From Planctomycetaceae bacterium (GTDB lineage Bacteria > Planctomycetota > Planctomycetia > Planctomycetales > Planctomycetaceae), in assembly GCA_020426425.1 (NCBI GenBank), contig JAGQQB010000201.1:1-6743 (forward strand): a DNA stretch of 6,743 nt, written 5' to 3'. The stretch's first letter is position 1, and each line of letters begins with the position of its first letter. Under the pieces are notes generated by a model. The model was not told the DNA's origin, made no database searches, and saw only the letters and a program-made list of their open reading frames with translations. Both the position numbers and the translations under genes were made by a program. This document shows positions 1-5,971 of this stretch, piece by piece.

Positions 1-1038
1 GTTCTCCGCGATTGTTGCCACTGGCACTGGCGTTCCCCCCTGATTGAGCAAGTACAACAGAAGCATCAGTTGTCGAGGAGCCAGTCCCCGTGGCGTAGGC
101 AATTGTCCCGTGGAGATGCATCTTCCATTCACATCGATCTCCAAACCAAGTCGCTTCGCGAACGCAGTTCCCCGATGTGACAGTCGCAGTCCATCCGAAT
201 CATCTGGCTCTCCCTCTAAATCGAACACGTAGTTCTTCAGCACTTCCAGGATCTGTGATCGTGACGCCCCATCCCCGCAGAAGCTCTGGATTCCTTCGTA
301 TTTCTTTCCGGTACATTGAGAGAAGTGTGCCAATGCGTGTTCGGCAGTACGCAGCCACTCGGCATCGGGCCAGGATCCGACAGAAGTCCCTTCGAGCCAC
401 GTGATCGTTGACGGCCTGCGAATGCCGGTGGTTGCCGAATCCAACTCTTGGGCCCCTTCGGTTGATACCTCGCGAGCAGGCAGATATTGGAACGCTCGTC
501 GACACAGCGGCGGGTGGATCAGCTGGTCCGTGAGTTCTCCCAGCCGAAACGCTGGCTGTTCATTTCGGGGAAGACTGTCTAGGGTCATTTGTTGGGCTCG
601 ATCGATCAAAGGGTCGATCCGTCGACATATGTCTGCCAGGAAGTCCACTTCGTTGACGGGATTTGGAAGTGGTTCGCCTCCTTCGATTTCTCGGCGGATC
701 ACCGCATCCGCGTCTATGAGGAGGTCTGAATGCCACTCGCTCTTAAGCGATTCGTTCCAGCCGTCCCGAAGCATCGAAAGGATGGTCTCAACAACGTTTT
801 CCGTAGCCGGAGTTCTGGGTATTGCTACCGCGAGTAGTTCGGAAAGGTCTGCCCAAGTTCGTTGTGTTCTCGCCGAATCGAGGTCGCCGTAACAGATCCA
901 GGCGATCTGAAACCGGAATCGAAGTTCATTGAAGATGCGTCCGCACATCCATGCTGCCTGGACAGCGGTCAAACAGCTTTGCGGGTCCACGCTGCCCCGC
1001 CAGTTCTCCTGCTCCTGTTGAAGTTCACTCCATCGCAT
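1..1038 (-). CDS. Hypothetical island protein, 3' end outside the window, possible winged-helix domain
   Basis: The minus strand is open for 346 codons from an ATG at 1038 to the window edge, with no stop, so the gene is cut by the edge and its C-terminus is missing. I do not recognise the family. The first ~190 residues look mostly helical and are rich in Trp, Leu and Arg, with no signal peptide or membrane segment. Residues ~255-300 contain LRLSHRGTAFAKRLG, which recalls the wing end of a winged helix. Residues ~300-346 (GLAPRQLMLLLYLLNQGG, then PVPVATIAEN) follow the pattern of winged-helix domains such as the response-regulator output domain (LTPxExxLLxxLLxxxGxxVSxxxL). A DNA-binding or regulatory role is therefore inference only. 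The ATG has a weak AAGG 9 nt upstream; an in-frame GTG at 1089 would add 17 residues before an upstream in-frame TGA at 1099-1101. The gene lies 152 nt downstream of the integrase on the same strand, so it is probably island cargo. That it is a real gene is well supported by its long open frame; its function is not. Confidence 0.72.
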   Translation of the reverse strand, partial: MRWSELQQEQENWRGSVDPQSCLTAVQAAWMCGRIFNELRFRFQIAWICYGDLDSARTQRTWADLSELLAVAIPRTPATENVVETILSMLRDGWNESLKSEWHSDLLIDADAVIRREIEGGEPLPNPVNEVDFLADICRRIDPLIDRAQQMTLDSLPRNEQPAFRLGELTDQLIHPPLCRRAFQYLPAREVSTEGAQELDSATTGIRRPSTITWLEGTSVGSWPDAEWLRTAEHALAHFSQCTGKKYEGIQSFCGDGASRSQILEVLKNYVFDLEGEPDDSDGLRLSHRGTAFAKRLGLEIDVNGRCISTGQLPTPRGLAPRQLMLLLYLLNQGGTPVPVATIAEN

Positions 1039-1190
1039 TTTCCAAGGCCTTGTTGTAGGAGTTCGTCGCAAAGTTTGAAGGTGTTTCACTTTGCCAAATC
1101 ACGAGGTGGTGGGGCCACTGGAGCGACACACCCTGATTCGTGACCTGCCCCGTTGACTGCGGGCATTTCGAAGATCTACTCGGTAACCGG

Positions 1191-2414
1191 TCATCCCGTC
1201 TTTCGGGCGACGTCGATTGCCAGTTTCAGATTACGTTCTGCGTACACCTTCGTCACGTCTGCGTGGGCGTGACCGAGGCTGACGGCGGCGGCTTCGATGC
1301 CGTAGAGTTCGTTGAGTTCCGTCGCCCGCGAATGCCGCAGTTGCAGCGGGAACCATTTGGGGATTGGGGTGAGATCCTCCTTCACCCGGAGCTTGTTGAC
1401 CTTCTGGATTCCGTAGGTAATCGCTCGACGGTAGGAGTCCGTGTCGTAGTGATCGCGTTTCGCGCGACGGGGATGCGACTTCGCCTTGCGTTGCCGTTGA
1501 GACGGCGTCATTGGTGTCTTTCTTGCCGCTCGACGCGTCACGCTCAGGTGTTCTGCGGTTGCCTTCGGGCTGAAGAGGTACGCCTCTGTGTTGAGCGTGA
1601 TGAATGGCCGGATCAGTTCCTGTCCATTCGGGCCGATGGGAATCAGCCGATCATGCCCGCGCCAGGAGTTCTTGTGTTCCGCTGGCGAGTAGATCCAGAT
1701 GTCGCGCGTCATATCGAGATCGCACGCGCGCATCATGACCACTTCGCAGGGACGCATGCCGGTCAGCCGTTGTAGCTGAATCATGGCGGCCACCGGCGGT
1801 GCGACATACGGCAGGATGGCATCGACAAATTCATTGGAGACCGGTTGCACCGGCGCCGTCTCCCGGGCGGCCGTCCGACCCCGCTTCAGGCCGGCCACCG
1901 CCCGCAGTCCTTCCAATACCGACAGCGGAATGAGTTCCTCCGCAACCGCCCACTTGAAGAATCGCCGAATCCGATTCACCCGGTTGTTGATGACTCCGCG
2001 GGACAGTCCGTCCTCGATCATCTGCTGCCGAACCGCCTGCAGCTTAAGCGGCCCAAACTCGCGAGTCAGCGTATCACCGTACAGTTTCCGCACCGGCCTG
2101 AGAGCAAGCCGCATCTCGACGAACTCTTTGCCTGGCCCGCCGTTCTTCGTGTAGTAGCCTTGCGCGAAGTCACGGTACTTCGCCATGACCTCCGCCACCG
2201 TCAGTGCCGTGCCGACATCCGTACCCGCCCGCTCCGCCCGTTCACTCGCCGCCCGCTGCTGAACCTGCCACTCGGCAATGATTCGCGCATACTCGGCATG
2301 GCTTTCGTCCGACCCGTACGCCCCCAAATAATGGTCCCGACCCCCAATCCGAACAACTGCCCGCCCCGACGCCTTGTGCAGACAATACCGGGGAACTTTC
2401 AACTTCCTCGCCAT
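1191..2414 (-). CDS. Tyrosine recombinase / phage-type integrase of a tRNA-Arg island
   Basis: This 407-residue protein is a site-specific tyrosine recombinase, predicted to catalyse integration and excision of the element next to tRNA-Arg. Residues 1-70 are an N-terminal segment beginning MARKLKVPRYCLHKASG, typical of planctomycete integrases as I know them. About 70-180 is the SAM-like core-binding domain, and about 195-407 the catalytic domain. Visible catalytic residues are Arg221 (LTGMRPCEV), Lys248 (EHKNSWRGHDR), Arg360 (LQLRHSRAT), His382 (LGHAHADVT) and the nucleophile Tyr391 (KVYAERN). The usual first His of the HxxR box is Leu357, a position that also varies in related integrases. 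A very basic stretch (about 293-325) sits between the Lys and Arg360. Length is normal for the family and the frame is intact, so the protein may be active. I chose the ATG at 2414 because AGGAG stands 7 nt upstream. An ATG at 2489 would add 25 residues of no family resemblance and would run through the palindrome at 2443-2459. The gene reads away from the tRNA into the island. Confidence 0.93.
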   Translation of the reverse strand: MARKLKVPRYCLHKASGRAVVRIGGRDHYLGAYGSDESHAEYARIIAEWQVQQRAASERAERAGTDVGTALTVAEVMAKYRDFAQGYYTKNGGPGKEFVEMRLALRPVRKLYGDTLTREFGPLKLQAVRQQMIEDGLSRGVINNRVNRIRRFFKWAVAEELIPLSVLEGLRAVAGLKRGRTAARETAPVQPVSNEFVDAILPYVAPPVAAMIQLQRLTGMRPCEVVMMRACDLDMTRDIWIYSPAEHKNSWRGHDRLIPIGPNGQELIRPFITLNTEAYLFSPKATAEHLSVTRRAARKTPMTPSQRQRKAKSHPRRAKRDHYDTDSYRRAITYGIQKVNKLRVKEDLTPIPKWFPLQLRHSRATELNELYGIEAAAVSLGHAHADVTKVYAERNLKLAIDVARKTG

Positions 2415-2421
2415 GAAACGG

Positions 2422-2426
2422 CTCCT
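2422..2426 (-). promoter_or_regulatory. Ribosome binding site deciding the integrase start
   Basis: On the minus strand AGGAG ends 7 nt before the ATG at 2412-2414. The match and spacing are ideal, and they favour this start over the in-frame ATG at 2489, which lacks a comparable site. Confidence 0.75.
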
Positions 2427-2442
2427 GTCTGAAACCCAGTTG

Positions 2443-2459
2443 CTCCGTAAATTACGGAG
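2443..2459. promoter_or_regulatory. Perfect 17-nt palindrome, candidate operator of the integrase gene
   Basis: CTCCGTAAATTACGGAG has two perfect 8-nt arms around a single central base. The one-base centre makes an RNA hairpin unlikely and fits a binding site for a dimeric protein. It lies 28 nt upstream of the integrase ATG. On the minus strand a weak -35-like TTGGCT (2468-2473) precedes it, so a bound repressor could block the -10 area or early transcription. The symmetry is seen directly. The operator role is inferred from position, and the binding protein is unknown. Confidence 0.5.
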
Positions 2460-2491
2460 AAAACCGAGCCAAGAGACCGCTCTGCCCATTC

Positions 2492-2517
2492 CCTGGCAGG
2501 TACGCCAAACCTGGCGT
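2492..2517. repeat. CCTGGC direct repeats with inverted GCCA, possible integrase-binding sites beside att
   Basis: CCTGGC occurs at 2492-2497 and 2510-2515, with GCCA between at 2504-2507. The inner part forms a perfect 6-bp dyad, ACGCCA-AACC-TGGCGT (2502-2517). The cluster begins 20 nt beyond the tRNA 3' end, inside the presumed attachment region. It is not followed by a T tract on either strand, so it does not look like a tRNA terminator. Repeats near the crossover site suit recombinase binding, but this is inference. Confidence 0.3.
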
Positions 2518-2536
2518 TCGTAAAGAGTTAGGGAAA

Positions 2537-2610
<74 letters not shown>

Positions 2611-2612
2611 AT

Positions 2613-2627
2613 GCCGTGTTTGACGGC
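2613..2627 (-). other. Leader hairpin just before tRNA-Arg
   Basis: On the minus strand GCCGT-CAAAC-ACGGC makes a perfect 5-bp stem with a 5-nt loop, ending 2 nt before the mature tRNA 5' end. It falls between the predicted transcription start and the tRNA, so it would form the 5' leader removed by RNase P. Its role is unknown and it may be chance. Confidence 0.35.
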
Positions 2628-2635
2628 GGGTGGGG

Positions 2636-2665
2636 ATTATTGCGGTCGGGGATGGTGAGCGTCAA
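2636..2665 (-). promoter_or_regulatory. Sigma70-type promoter of tRNA-Arg
   Basis: On the minus strand a -35 TTGACG (2660-2665; 5 of 6 consensus bases) is followed after 18 nt by a -10 AATAAT (2636-2641; 5 of 6). Transcription would start near 2629, giving a leader of about 19 nt before the tRNA at 2610. It is the best promoter-like pair I found in the window and is correctly placed for the tRNA. Transcripts might read on into the integrase gene, because no clear terminator follows the tRNA. Confidence 0.6.
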
Positions 2666-2679
2666 GAATGGAGGGAAAA

Positions 2680-2725
2680 GGTTTCAGGGGGGCCGGTTTC
2701 AGAGGTCGGGGACAGTGCAGTGTCC
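2680..2725. repeat. Short repeats and a small hairpin between nuclease gene and tRNA
   Basis: GGTTTCAG occurs at 2680-2687 and again at 2695-2702. GGTCGGGGA at 2704-2712 repeats one at 2644-2652. GGACA-GTGCAG-TGTCC at 2710-2725 forms a 5-bp stem with a 6-nt loop. The stem lies about 65 nt past the nuclease stop codon but lacks a T tract on either strand, so I do not call it an intrinsic terminator. It could be a degenerate remnant of a repeat element or a Rho-dependent 3' end. Confidence 0.3.
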
Positions 2726-2789
2726 AAACTTCGTCATCCCAGATTACGCGCATACGTTGTTCAACTGCTTCCGCTCCTCCCTCCATTGC

Positions 2790-5549
2790 TTACACGCTGT
2801 CTTGCTTACCGAAGACGCCATCCTGACAGATCGGGGCGAGTTCTTGCATGAACGTGGGGGGATTGTCGTCGGGGATCCAGAATTTCTCGTCGAGTATTTG
2901 CTGAATCACCCGTTGGGCGGTTTGGTCGGCTTCACGCAATTCCTCCTCCGTCCAGTCGGCGAGGTGTTCCTGGATCTCGTTGGTATCGCGCGGCAAGCTG
3001 ATGTAGCCGAGATGCACCTTGCCGGTCACGCCCAGCGGCTTGGCCAAATGCCGATAAAGTGGCAACTGCAGGTTGATCCATTGGCCCTGTTCACGATGTG
3101 CTTTATCAGGGTCGCCGGCGCGTTCGCCGGTCTTGTAGTCGAAGATGGCCCATTCATTGCGGCCAGGGTGGTAGTCGATGCGGTCGATGCGGCCGCGCAG
3201 TTTGACAGAGCGTCCATCGGGGAGCCGGAACGTGTACTTCGGTGGATTCACTTCGGCGAAGCGCTGCTCCCACCCCTGGGCAACCCAGCCAGCATTCCAG
3301 CGAGCAAAGGCCCCTAGACGCGAGCGCGCCTGTTCGACTTGCACGCGGACGGTCATTTGTGGTTGCGAGCCAAACAACTGGTTGACGTAATCTTCCAGTG
3401 CGGCTTCGAGGACTGCGAGCACTTTCACAGGATCGGAAGAGTGCCGCGCTTCCGACTGGCCAAAGACATCAAGCACATGGTGGATCAGATTGCCGAATCC
3501 GGCAGGATCGAGTTCCGCGACATCATCGCTCACCTCTTGGAGCCATAACACCCGCCGCAAATAGTACCGATAAGGCGAAAGCAGGTAGTCGCTGAACTCG
3601 GTGACACTGAAGGCCCAGGGTGGTTTGACGCGAGGCTCAGGTCGCGGGATGGCAAACTGGAACTGTGCATGTTGTGCGGTGAGCGGGCCAGCCAGCGGAG
3701 GCAGCACAGACTGCTCGTGAGGTTCGTAGAACGACAGGAGGCGCTGGGCGATGGTGCTCGGGTCAGTGGCGAAGAGCAAGCGACTGGGAACGAGGGGCTC
3801 CCCTTGCACATCACGTTTCCCGGCAATGATCGTCAGCTGCTTCCGAGAATGGGCGAGGACGCTCAGGGCGTATGCATCGCGGGCGTAACGGCGCGAGTTG
3901 TCTTCGAGGCCAAGATGCGTGCGCAATCGGTTGGGTAAGAAGAGGTCGTGATTCACTGCCGCCGGAATGAACCCTTCGTTCAGGCTGGTGACGATCAGCG
4001 CCGGTGCGTCATCGAGCGGGAGTTCCAGCCAGCCGTACACCTGGACCGCCGCCTCTTCGATTTCCGCAGGAATGATGCCGCCACGGACCTGTTCCAGCGT
4101 GAGTTGAATCGCCTGTGTACCGGTGACCGCCGGTTCGAGTGTCGCGGGGATCTTCGTGTGTGTGATGAGTGCCTGACGAAGCTGGCCACACGCATCGAGG
4201 ATGGCACGATCGTCGACAAGCTCTCGATCGAACTCCCGCTGGTCGTAGAGTTGCAGCAGCAGATTGGTGATCGGCTCCGACCATTCCGACAGCAGTTGGG
4301 CCGGACCGCGAAGCGGCTCCAGTAGCGCATCAATCAGGGAGATCAACTGTGCGACGATTGCAGCGTCGGCATCGGTGCCAATGACTTGTCGAATCCGTAG
4401 CGGTAGGTGCGTGGTGATGTACTGATCCAGTTTCGCGAGCCAGTCTGCAGCAAGTCCCTGCTGATCGAGCCAGACCGAGACATCGGGATGGCGGACGAGG
4501 GCGGCGAAGTGCTCCGTACGTGCAGCATCCAGGTAGTGCGCGACCGCCTGCAGAAAGAGATACGGTTCTGTCTGCGGCAGCGTGCGGTCGACGACCCAGC
4601 GTGTCGGAATGTCGCATTGATGCAGCAAACGCCGTACATGTGGCACCAACCGCTCATCGGGCACGCCAATGGTGACTTCATCTGCTGCGTACTTGCCCTC
4701 CCAACGTGCCAGTGCGCGGGCGACGGCATCGGCCTGTTCGAGGGGACCATCGACGACTTGAATCTGTTCCGTGTCGAGGTCGATGGGGATTTCGGCCCAT
4801 GCTTCGGGGATCAGGCAGCCATGGGAGTCGAACCGCCGCTTCAGTTGTTCCGGGGCATGGATGTACGCAGTGACGCGATCGGCCACCTGGTCCAACATTG
4901 CCCGCACGGTCTGATTCAAGTCGACGGTGCCAATCAGCAAGAGTTCGTGCGTTGTCTTGCACTCGCGCTTGTCGACCGCCACCAGTCGGGCCGTTTGCTG
5001 ATCCCACACACCGAGTGCGTCGAGATGGTTGAGATAGTGCTGCTGCACTTCGCGGAGCACACTCCAGCGCTCTCGCTCGTTGAAGCCTTCCAATTCGCTG
5101 CCGCGTTCGGCGACGTCCGCGAAGCTCATCAGATCAGCGGCGAGTTCACGATGCTGCCGGGCCAGCAATTCGCCCAACGCAAGCCAGCCATCGAGATCCT
5201 GATCGGCTGGTGGATTCCTAAGGACTGCTTGCAACTGAGCTGTCGGCACCTTCCGCAGTGCTTCACCCCAAGCGAGTCGTTGTGTGAGATCGGTCGCGAA
5301 CGGCAGTCGCGCTGAATAGAGCAACTCAGGAAGTTCACTTGCTGTAACGATGCGGGGCGGACTCGTATGCCCGTTGGTCCGTACGGTCAGAATCTCCTGA
5401 AACCGACGTCCCGCCTGTCGACCGGGAACGACCGCGATTACCTTGGACAGATCGCAACTCCCCAGCACCGTGTACTCATGCCGCAAGTCATCCACTATGG
5501 CGGTGAGCGCCGGCTGAGACCAGTCGATGAACTTCCGTGTAATCGGCAT
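2790..5549 (-). CDS. AddB-like PD-(D/E)XK nuclease family protein (RecB-family exonuclease)
   Basis: This 919-residue protein resembles the AddB subunit family: an inactivated superfamily I helicase fold followed by a C-terminal RecB-type nuclease. In AddAB enzymes AddB helps resect double-strand breaks for RecA-dependent repair in the cytoplasm. Residues ~10-60 hold the degenerate nucleotide-binding loop (VIAVVPGRQAGRRF, without GKT), so ATP binding by a normal Walker A is not expected. VTSLNEGFIP (~521-530) is a typical helicase-like family motif. The nuclease begins near 648 (SVTEFSDYLLSPYRYYLRR). Its active-site residues are all visible: His690 (GNLIHHVLD), Asp789 (GRIDRID), Asp804 and Lys806 (FDYKTG), and Gln828 with Tyr832 (LQLPLYRH). 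The Cys that opens the classical CPxxF box is Ser, and a C-terminal cysteine cluster is absent, so no iron-sulphur cluster is predicted. The start at 5549 gives MPITRKF; a TTG at 5630 would add 27 unlikely residues and overlap the possible promoter. No helicase partner is in the window. Confidence 0.88.
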   Translation of the reverse strand: MPITRKFIDWSQPALTAIVDDLRHEYTVLGSCDLSKVIAVVPGRQAGRRFQEILTVRTNGHTSPPRIVTASELPELLYSARLPFATDLTQRLAWGEALRKVPTAQLQAVLRNPPADQDLDGWLALGELLARQHRELAADLMSFADVAERGSELEGFNERERWSVLREVQQHYLNHLDALGVWDQQTARLVAVDKRECKTTHELLLIGTVDLNQTVRAMLDQVADRVTAYIHAPEQLKRRFDSHGCLIPEAWAEIPIDLDTEQIQVVDGPLEQADAVARALARWEGKYAADEVTIGVPDERLVPHVRRLLHQCDIPTRWVVDRTLPQTEPYLFLQAVAHYLDAARTEHFAALVRHPDVSVWLDQQGLAADWLAKLDQYITTHLPLRIRQVIGTDADAAIVAQLISLIDALLEPLRGPAQLLSEWSEPITNLLLQLYDQREFDRELVDDRAILDACGQLRQALITHTKIPATLEPAVTGTQAIQLTLEQVRGGIIPAEIEEAAVQVYGWLELPLDDAPALIVTSLNEGFIPAAVNHDLFLPNRLRTHLGLEDNSRRYARDAYALSVLAHSRKQLTIIAGKRDVQGEPLVPSRLLFATDPSTIAQRLLSFYEPHEQSVLPPLAGPLTAQHAQFQFAIPRPEPRVKPPWAFSVTEFSDYLLSPYRYYLRRVLWLQEVSDDVAELDPAGFGNLIHHVLDVFGQSEARHSSDPVKVLAVLEAALEDYVNQLFGSQPQMTVRVQVEQARSRLGAFARWNAGWVAQGWEQRFAEVNPPKYTFRLPDGRSVKLRGRIDRIDYHPGRNEWAIFDYKTGERAGDPDKAHREQGQWINLQLPLYRHLAKPLGVTGKVHLGYISLPRDTNEIQEHLADWTEEELREADQTAQRVIQQILDEKFWIPDDNPPTFMQELAPICQDGVFGKQDSV

Positions 5550-5601
5550 GGAATGGAGGTGTCGGACTAGGCAACGAGATGAGCGAACCGCAATGCGACA
5601 G

Positions 5602-5630
5602 ACTGTATCGGTGGCACGTGGAGTGCTCAA
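5602..5630 (-). promoter_or_regulatory. Possible promoter of the AddB-like nuclease gene
   Basis: On the minus strand TTGAGC (5625-5630) and TACAGT (5602-5607) are spaced by 17 nt, each matching the sigma70 consensus at 4 of 6 positions. Transcription from about 5595 would leave a leader of about 46 nt before the ATG at 5549. The match is modest and could be chance. Confidence 0.3.
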
Positions 5631-5733
5631 TGATCAAGCAGTCTATCGATCACTGGGGGGCGTCTGATGAATGGTGCTCGGACCAGACTCTGCCAGCGTT
5701 GGCGTCGTATTGGAATGGCTGGAGGAATGATGA

Positions 5734-5810
5734 AGGCCGACAGCCGACTGCTGACAGCTGACAGCTGATTGCTGACTGCTGACTGCTGATTGTCGACTGC
5801 TGACTACCGA
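5734..5810. repeat. Heptamer tandem repeat, 11 units, consensus CTGCTGA
   Basis: Eleven consecutive 7-nt units all end in GA: aggccga, cagccga, ctgctga, cagctga, cagctga, ttgctga, ctgctga, ctgctga, ttgtcga, ctgctga, ctaccga. The outer units are the most diverged and the middle ones the most uniform, as in an array growing by slippage. Heptamer tracts of this CTGACAGCTGA style occur between genes in many environmental bacterial genomes, planctomycetes included. Translated on the minus strand they give the known spurious SAVSSQQSAVS-type proteins. The function is unknown. Confidence 0.9.
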
Positions 5811-5892
5811 CCATTGTCCCGGTCCAGACTCGACAGCTTCCCGCCGATCTGCGAGAACCCGAGTCATGGACATCGGCGCGTGATCTCGCGGT

Positions 5893-5906
5893 CACGGCGT
5901 GCCGTG
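5893..5906. promoter_or_regulatory. Short dyad upstream of asnS
   Basis: CACGGC-GT-GCCGTG is a perfect 6-bp inverted repeat with a 2-nt centre, 65 nt upstream of the asnS ATG. A second partial dyad (CGTGA at 5879-5883 with TCACG at 5892-5896) overlaps it. It may be a protein-binding site for asnS control. In G+C-rich DNA a 6-bp dyad can be chance. Confidence 0.25.
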
Positions 5907-5959
5907 TTGGAGCGGCACCGATTGCTGTCTTCGATTGGATGATGCATCAGGATTTGAGC

Positions 5960-5963
5960 AGGA
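5960..5963 (+). promoter_or_regulatory. Ribosome binding site deciding the asnS start
   Basis: AGGA stands 8 nt upstream of the ATG at 5972. In-frame ATGs at 5939 and 5942 lack a similar site and would add residues before the point where the family normally begins, so 5972 is preferred. Confidence 0.55.
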
Positions 5964-5971
5964 TAGAAAGC

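Larger units (their letters stand above)
5550..5971. other. Divergent intergenic region between the nuclease gene and asnS
   Basis: These 422 nt contain no gene I can support. They hold a possible nuclease promoter near 5602-5630, a heptamer tandem repeat at 5734-5810, a 14-nt dyad at 5893-5906 and the asnS ribosome binding site. Minus-strand frames through the repeat translate to low-complexity Ser/Gln/Val strings, a by-product of the 7-nt period. I found no convincing -10 element for asnS. Confidence 0.6.

Noticed and set aside
401..892. Plus-strand open frames in 44-1143
   Set aside because: The minus strand is open without a break through the whole stretch from 1038 to the edge, and its translation looks more protein-like. 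The plus-strand pieces are short, overlapping and rich in Ser/Arg.
1146..1165. Hairpin after the integrase stop as a terminator (TGCCC/GGGCA)
   Set aside because: The stem is only 5 bp with a 10-nt loop, and no T tract follows on the minus strand.
1140..1775. 211-codon open frame on the plus strand
   Set aside because: It is antisense to the catalytic domain of the integrase, where all active-site residues are read on the minus strand.
2415..2489. Longer integrase starting at the ATG at 2489
   Set aside because: The extra 25 residues do not resemble the family, there is no good ribosome binding site, and the palindrome at 2443-2459 would lie inside the coding sequence.
4407..5315. 302-codon open frame on the plus strand
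   Set aside because: It lies antisense inside the AddB-like nuclease gene, which shows clear family motifs on the other strand. High G+C produces such shadow frames.
5734..5810. Possible CRISPR array
   Set aside because: The units are contiguous 7-mers without spacers, so this is a simple tandem repeat.
5643..5895. Minus-strand frames with SAVSSQQSAVS-like translations
   Set aside because: They are produced by the heptamer DNA repeat, and no ribosome binding site or family resemblance supports them.
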